Notes under the pieces: generated by a model
Seen by the model: only the letters and a program-made list of their open reading frames with translations
Told to the model about the DNA's origin: nothing
The model's database searches: none
Translations under genes and position numbers: made by a program
Assembly: GCA_017453565.1 (NCBI GenBank)
Contig: JAFTEQ010000070.1
Coordinates: 1-32,644 of the forward strand
Direction of reading: 5' to 3'
Origin: Bacteroidales bacterium
GTDB lineage: Bacteria; Bacteroidota; Bacteroidia; Bacteroidales; UBA932
Length of the DNA stretch: 32,644 nucleotides
Part shown: piece after piece, positions 31,488-32,644 of the stretch
Numbering within the stretch: position 1 is the first letter of the stretch
Layout: every line of letters starts with the position of its first letter

Positions 31488-32644
31488 ATACGACAGGAAA
31501 GGTTATCGGCATCGTCTCCAACCTCGTGACCGTCCGCACCGACGGCCCCGTGGCCGAGAATGAGCTCTGCTACATCCGGCTCAAGGGAACCGACCTGCTC
31601 GCCGAAGTCATCAAGGTGAGCGGCGACCGGGCCTCCGTGCAGGTCTTCGAAAGCACCCGCGGCCTTCGGAACGGCGACAGCGTGGAGTTCCTGGGCCGCA
31701 TGTTGGAGGCCACCCTCGGTCCGGGTCTGCTCTCCAGCGTCTACGACGGCCTGCAGAACGACCTCACCACCATGCAGGACGTCTTCCTGCGCCGGGGTGA
31801 GTACACCGACCCCATCGACCGCGGCAAACATTGGGATTTCAAACCCCTGGCGGCCCCCGGGGACAAGGTGGAAGCGGCCTCCTGGCTGGGTGAGGTGCAG
31901 GAAGGCTGGCTGCCCCACAAGATTATGGTCCCCTTCTCGTTCAAGGGTTCCTATACGGTGAAGGAAGTGGCTCCGGCCGGCTCCTACACCGTAGACGAGC
32001 GGATCGCGCTCCTGGAAAACGAGGACGGGGAGGATGTTCCCGTGACCATGGTGCAGCGATGGCCCGTGAAGGTGGCCGTGAAAGGCTACCGCGAAAAGCC
32101 CCGTCCCTGCAAACTCATGGCTACGGGCGTGCGCATCATCGACACCTTCAACCCCATCGCCGAGGGCGGTACGGGCTTCATCCCGGGGCCCTTCGGCTGC
32201 GGCAAGACCGTGCTCCAGCACGCCATCGCCAAACAGGGCGAGGCCGACGTGGTGGTCATGGCCGCCTGCGGCGAGCGCGCCAACGAGGTGGTGGAGATCT
32301 TCACCGAGTACCCCGAGCTCGTGGACCCGCATACCGGACGCAAGCTCATGGAGCGCACCACCATCATCTGCAATACCTCCAACATGCCCGTAGCCGCCCG
32401 CGAAGCCTCGGTCTACACGGCCATGACCATCTGCGAGTACTACCGGGCCATGGGCCTGAGGTGCCTGCTGCTCGCCGACTCCACCTCCCGCTGGGCCCAG
32501 GCACTCCGCGAGATGAGCAACCGTATGGAGGAGCTTCCCGGCGCCGACGCCTTCCCCGTGGACCTGTCGGCCATCATCTCCAATTTCTACGCCCGTGCGG
32601 GCATGGTGGTCCTTCCGAACGGACAGACCGGCGCCGTCACCTTC
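31484..32644 (+). CDS. V-type ATPase catalytic subunit A (partial, runs off window)
   Basis: The first 387 residues of the catalytic A subunit; the frame stays open to the end of the window. Seen are the N-terminal beta barrel (about 4-70), the subunit-A-specific bulge domain (about 110-190), the P-loop GPFGCGKT (235-242), and the LLLADSTSRWAQALREMSNR and ELPGADAFPVDLSAIISNFY segments near the right edge. It hydrolyses or makes ATP, coupled to H+ or Na+ flow; the ion is set by the K subunit, outside the window. About 200 residues should be missing. Starts within the stop of DUF2764 (ATGA). Confidence 0.95.
   Translation, partial: MNTTGKVIGIVSNLVTVRTDGPVAENELCYIRLKGTDLLAEVIKVSGDRASVQVFESTRGLRNGDSVEFLGRMLEATLGPGLLSSVYDGLQNDLTTMQDVFLRRGEYTDPIDRGKHWDFKPLAAPGDKVEAASWLGEVQEGWLPHKIMVPFSFKGSYTVKEVAPAGSYTVDERIALLENEDGEDVPVTMVQRWPVKVAVKGYREKPRPCKLMATGVRIIDTFNPIAEGGTGFIPGPFGCGKTVLQHAIAKQGEADVVVMAACGERANEVVEIFTEYPELVDPHTGRKLMERTTIICNTSNMPVAAREASVYTAMTICEYYRAMGLRCLLLADSTSRWAQALREMSNRMEELPGADAFPVDLSAIISNFYARAGMVVLPNGQTGAVTF

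Overview
The window looks like chromosomal DNA from a GC-rich Bacteroidota bacterium, most likely a gut-type Bacteroidales. Evidence: several start sites carry the Bacteroidota -7 promoter box TAnnTTTG; there is a four-subunit sodium-pumping methylmalonyl-CoA decarboxylase; a V-type ATPase operon contains the DUF2764 protein; lipoproteins and secreted polysaccharide-degrading enzymes are abundant. Genes are packed tightly, mostly with ATGA overlaps or gaps of a few bases. No rRNA, tRNA, CRISPR array, transposase or phage gene was seen, and no gene-free stretch exceeds about 160 bases.

Layout. (1) 134-2326, minus strand: an NfeD-like membrane protein, a flotillin and a small Cro/CI-type regulator. 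(2) 2488-3021, plus strand: a nitroreductase, convergent with the next block. (3) 3018-13615, minus strand, a six-gene operon read right to left: GH109-like lipoprotein, two tandem heparinase II/III-type lyase paralogues, GH27 lipoprotein, type I phosphodiesterase, and a fusion of a histidine acid phosphatase with a calcineurin-like phosphoesterase. The set suggests export-side breakdown of a phosphorylated, uronate-containing glycan with alpha-linked Gal/GalNAc; this is inference. (4) 13712-15906, plus strand: a GH3 (NagZ-like) enzyme and a COG0523/CobW GTPase. (5) 15929-19513, plus strand: methylmalonyl-CoA decarboxylase subunits alpha, OadG-type, biotin carrier and beta. (6) 19517-30159, minus strand, a nine-gene alginate operon read right to left: APH-fold sugar kinase, PL6, two-domain PL6, PL17, KdgF cupin, hexuronate-type MFS transporter, DEH-reductase-like SDR, and two jelly-roll PL7-like lyases. 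(7) 30290-end, plus strand: V-ATPase subunit E, DUF2764 and subunit A, which runs off the window.

How the genes fit together. In block 6, secreted or lipid-anchored PL6 and PL7-like enzymes would cut alginate, PL17 would release unsaturated monouronate, the MFS protein would import it, and KdgF plus the SDR would convert it to 2-keto-3-deoxygluconate. No SusC/SusD pair and no PfkB-type KDG kinase or aldolase lies in the window. Blocks 5 and 7 are both ion-translocating machines. The most unusual items are the dual phosphatase fusion with its phosphodiesterase partner inside a glycan-degradation operon, and the pair of PL7-like proteins with diverged active-site motifs.
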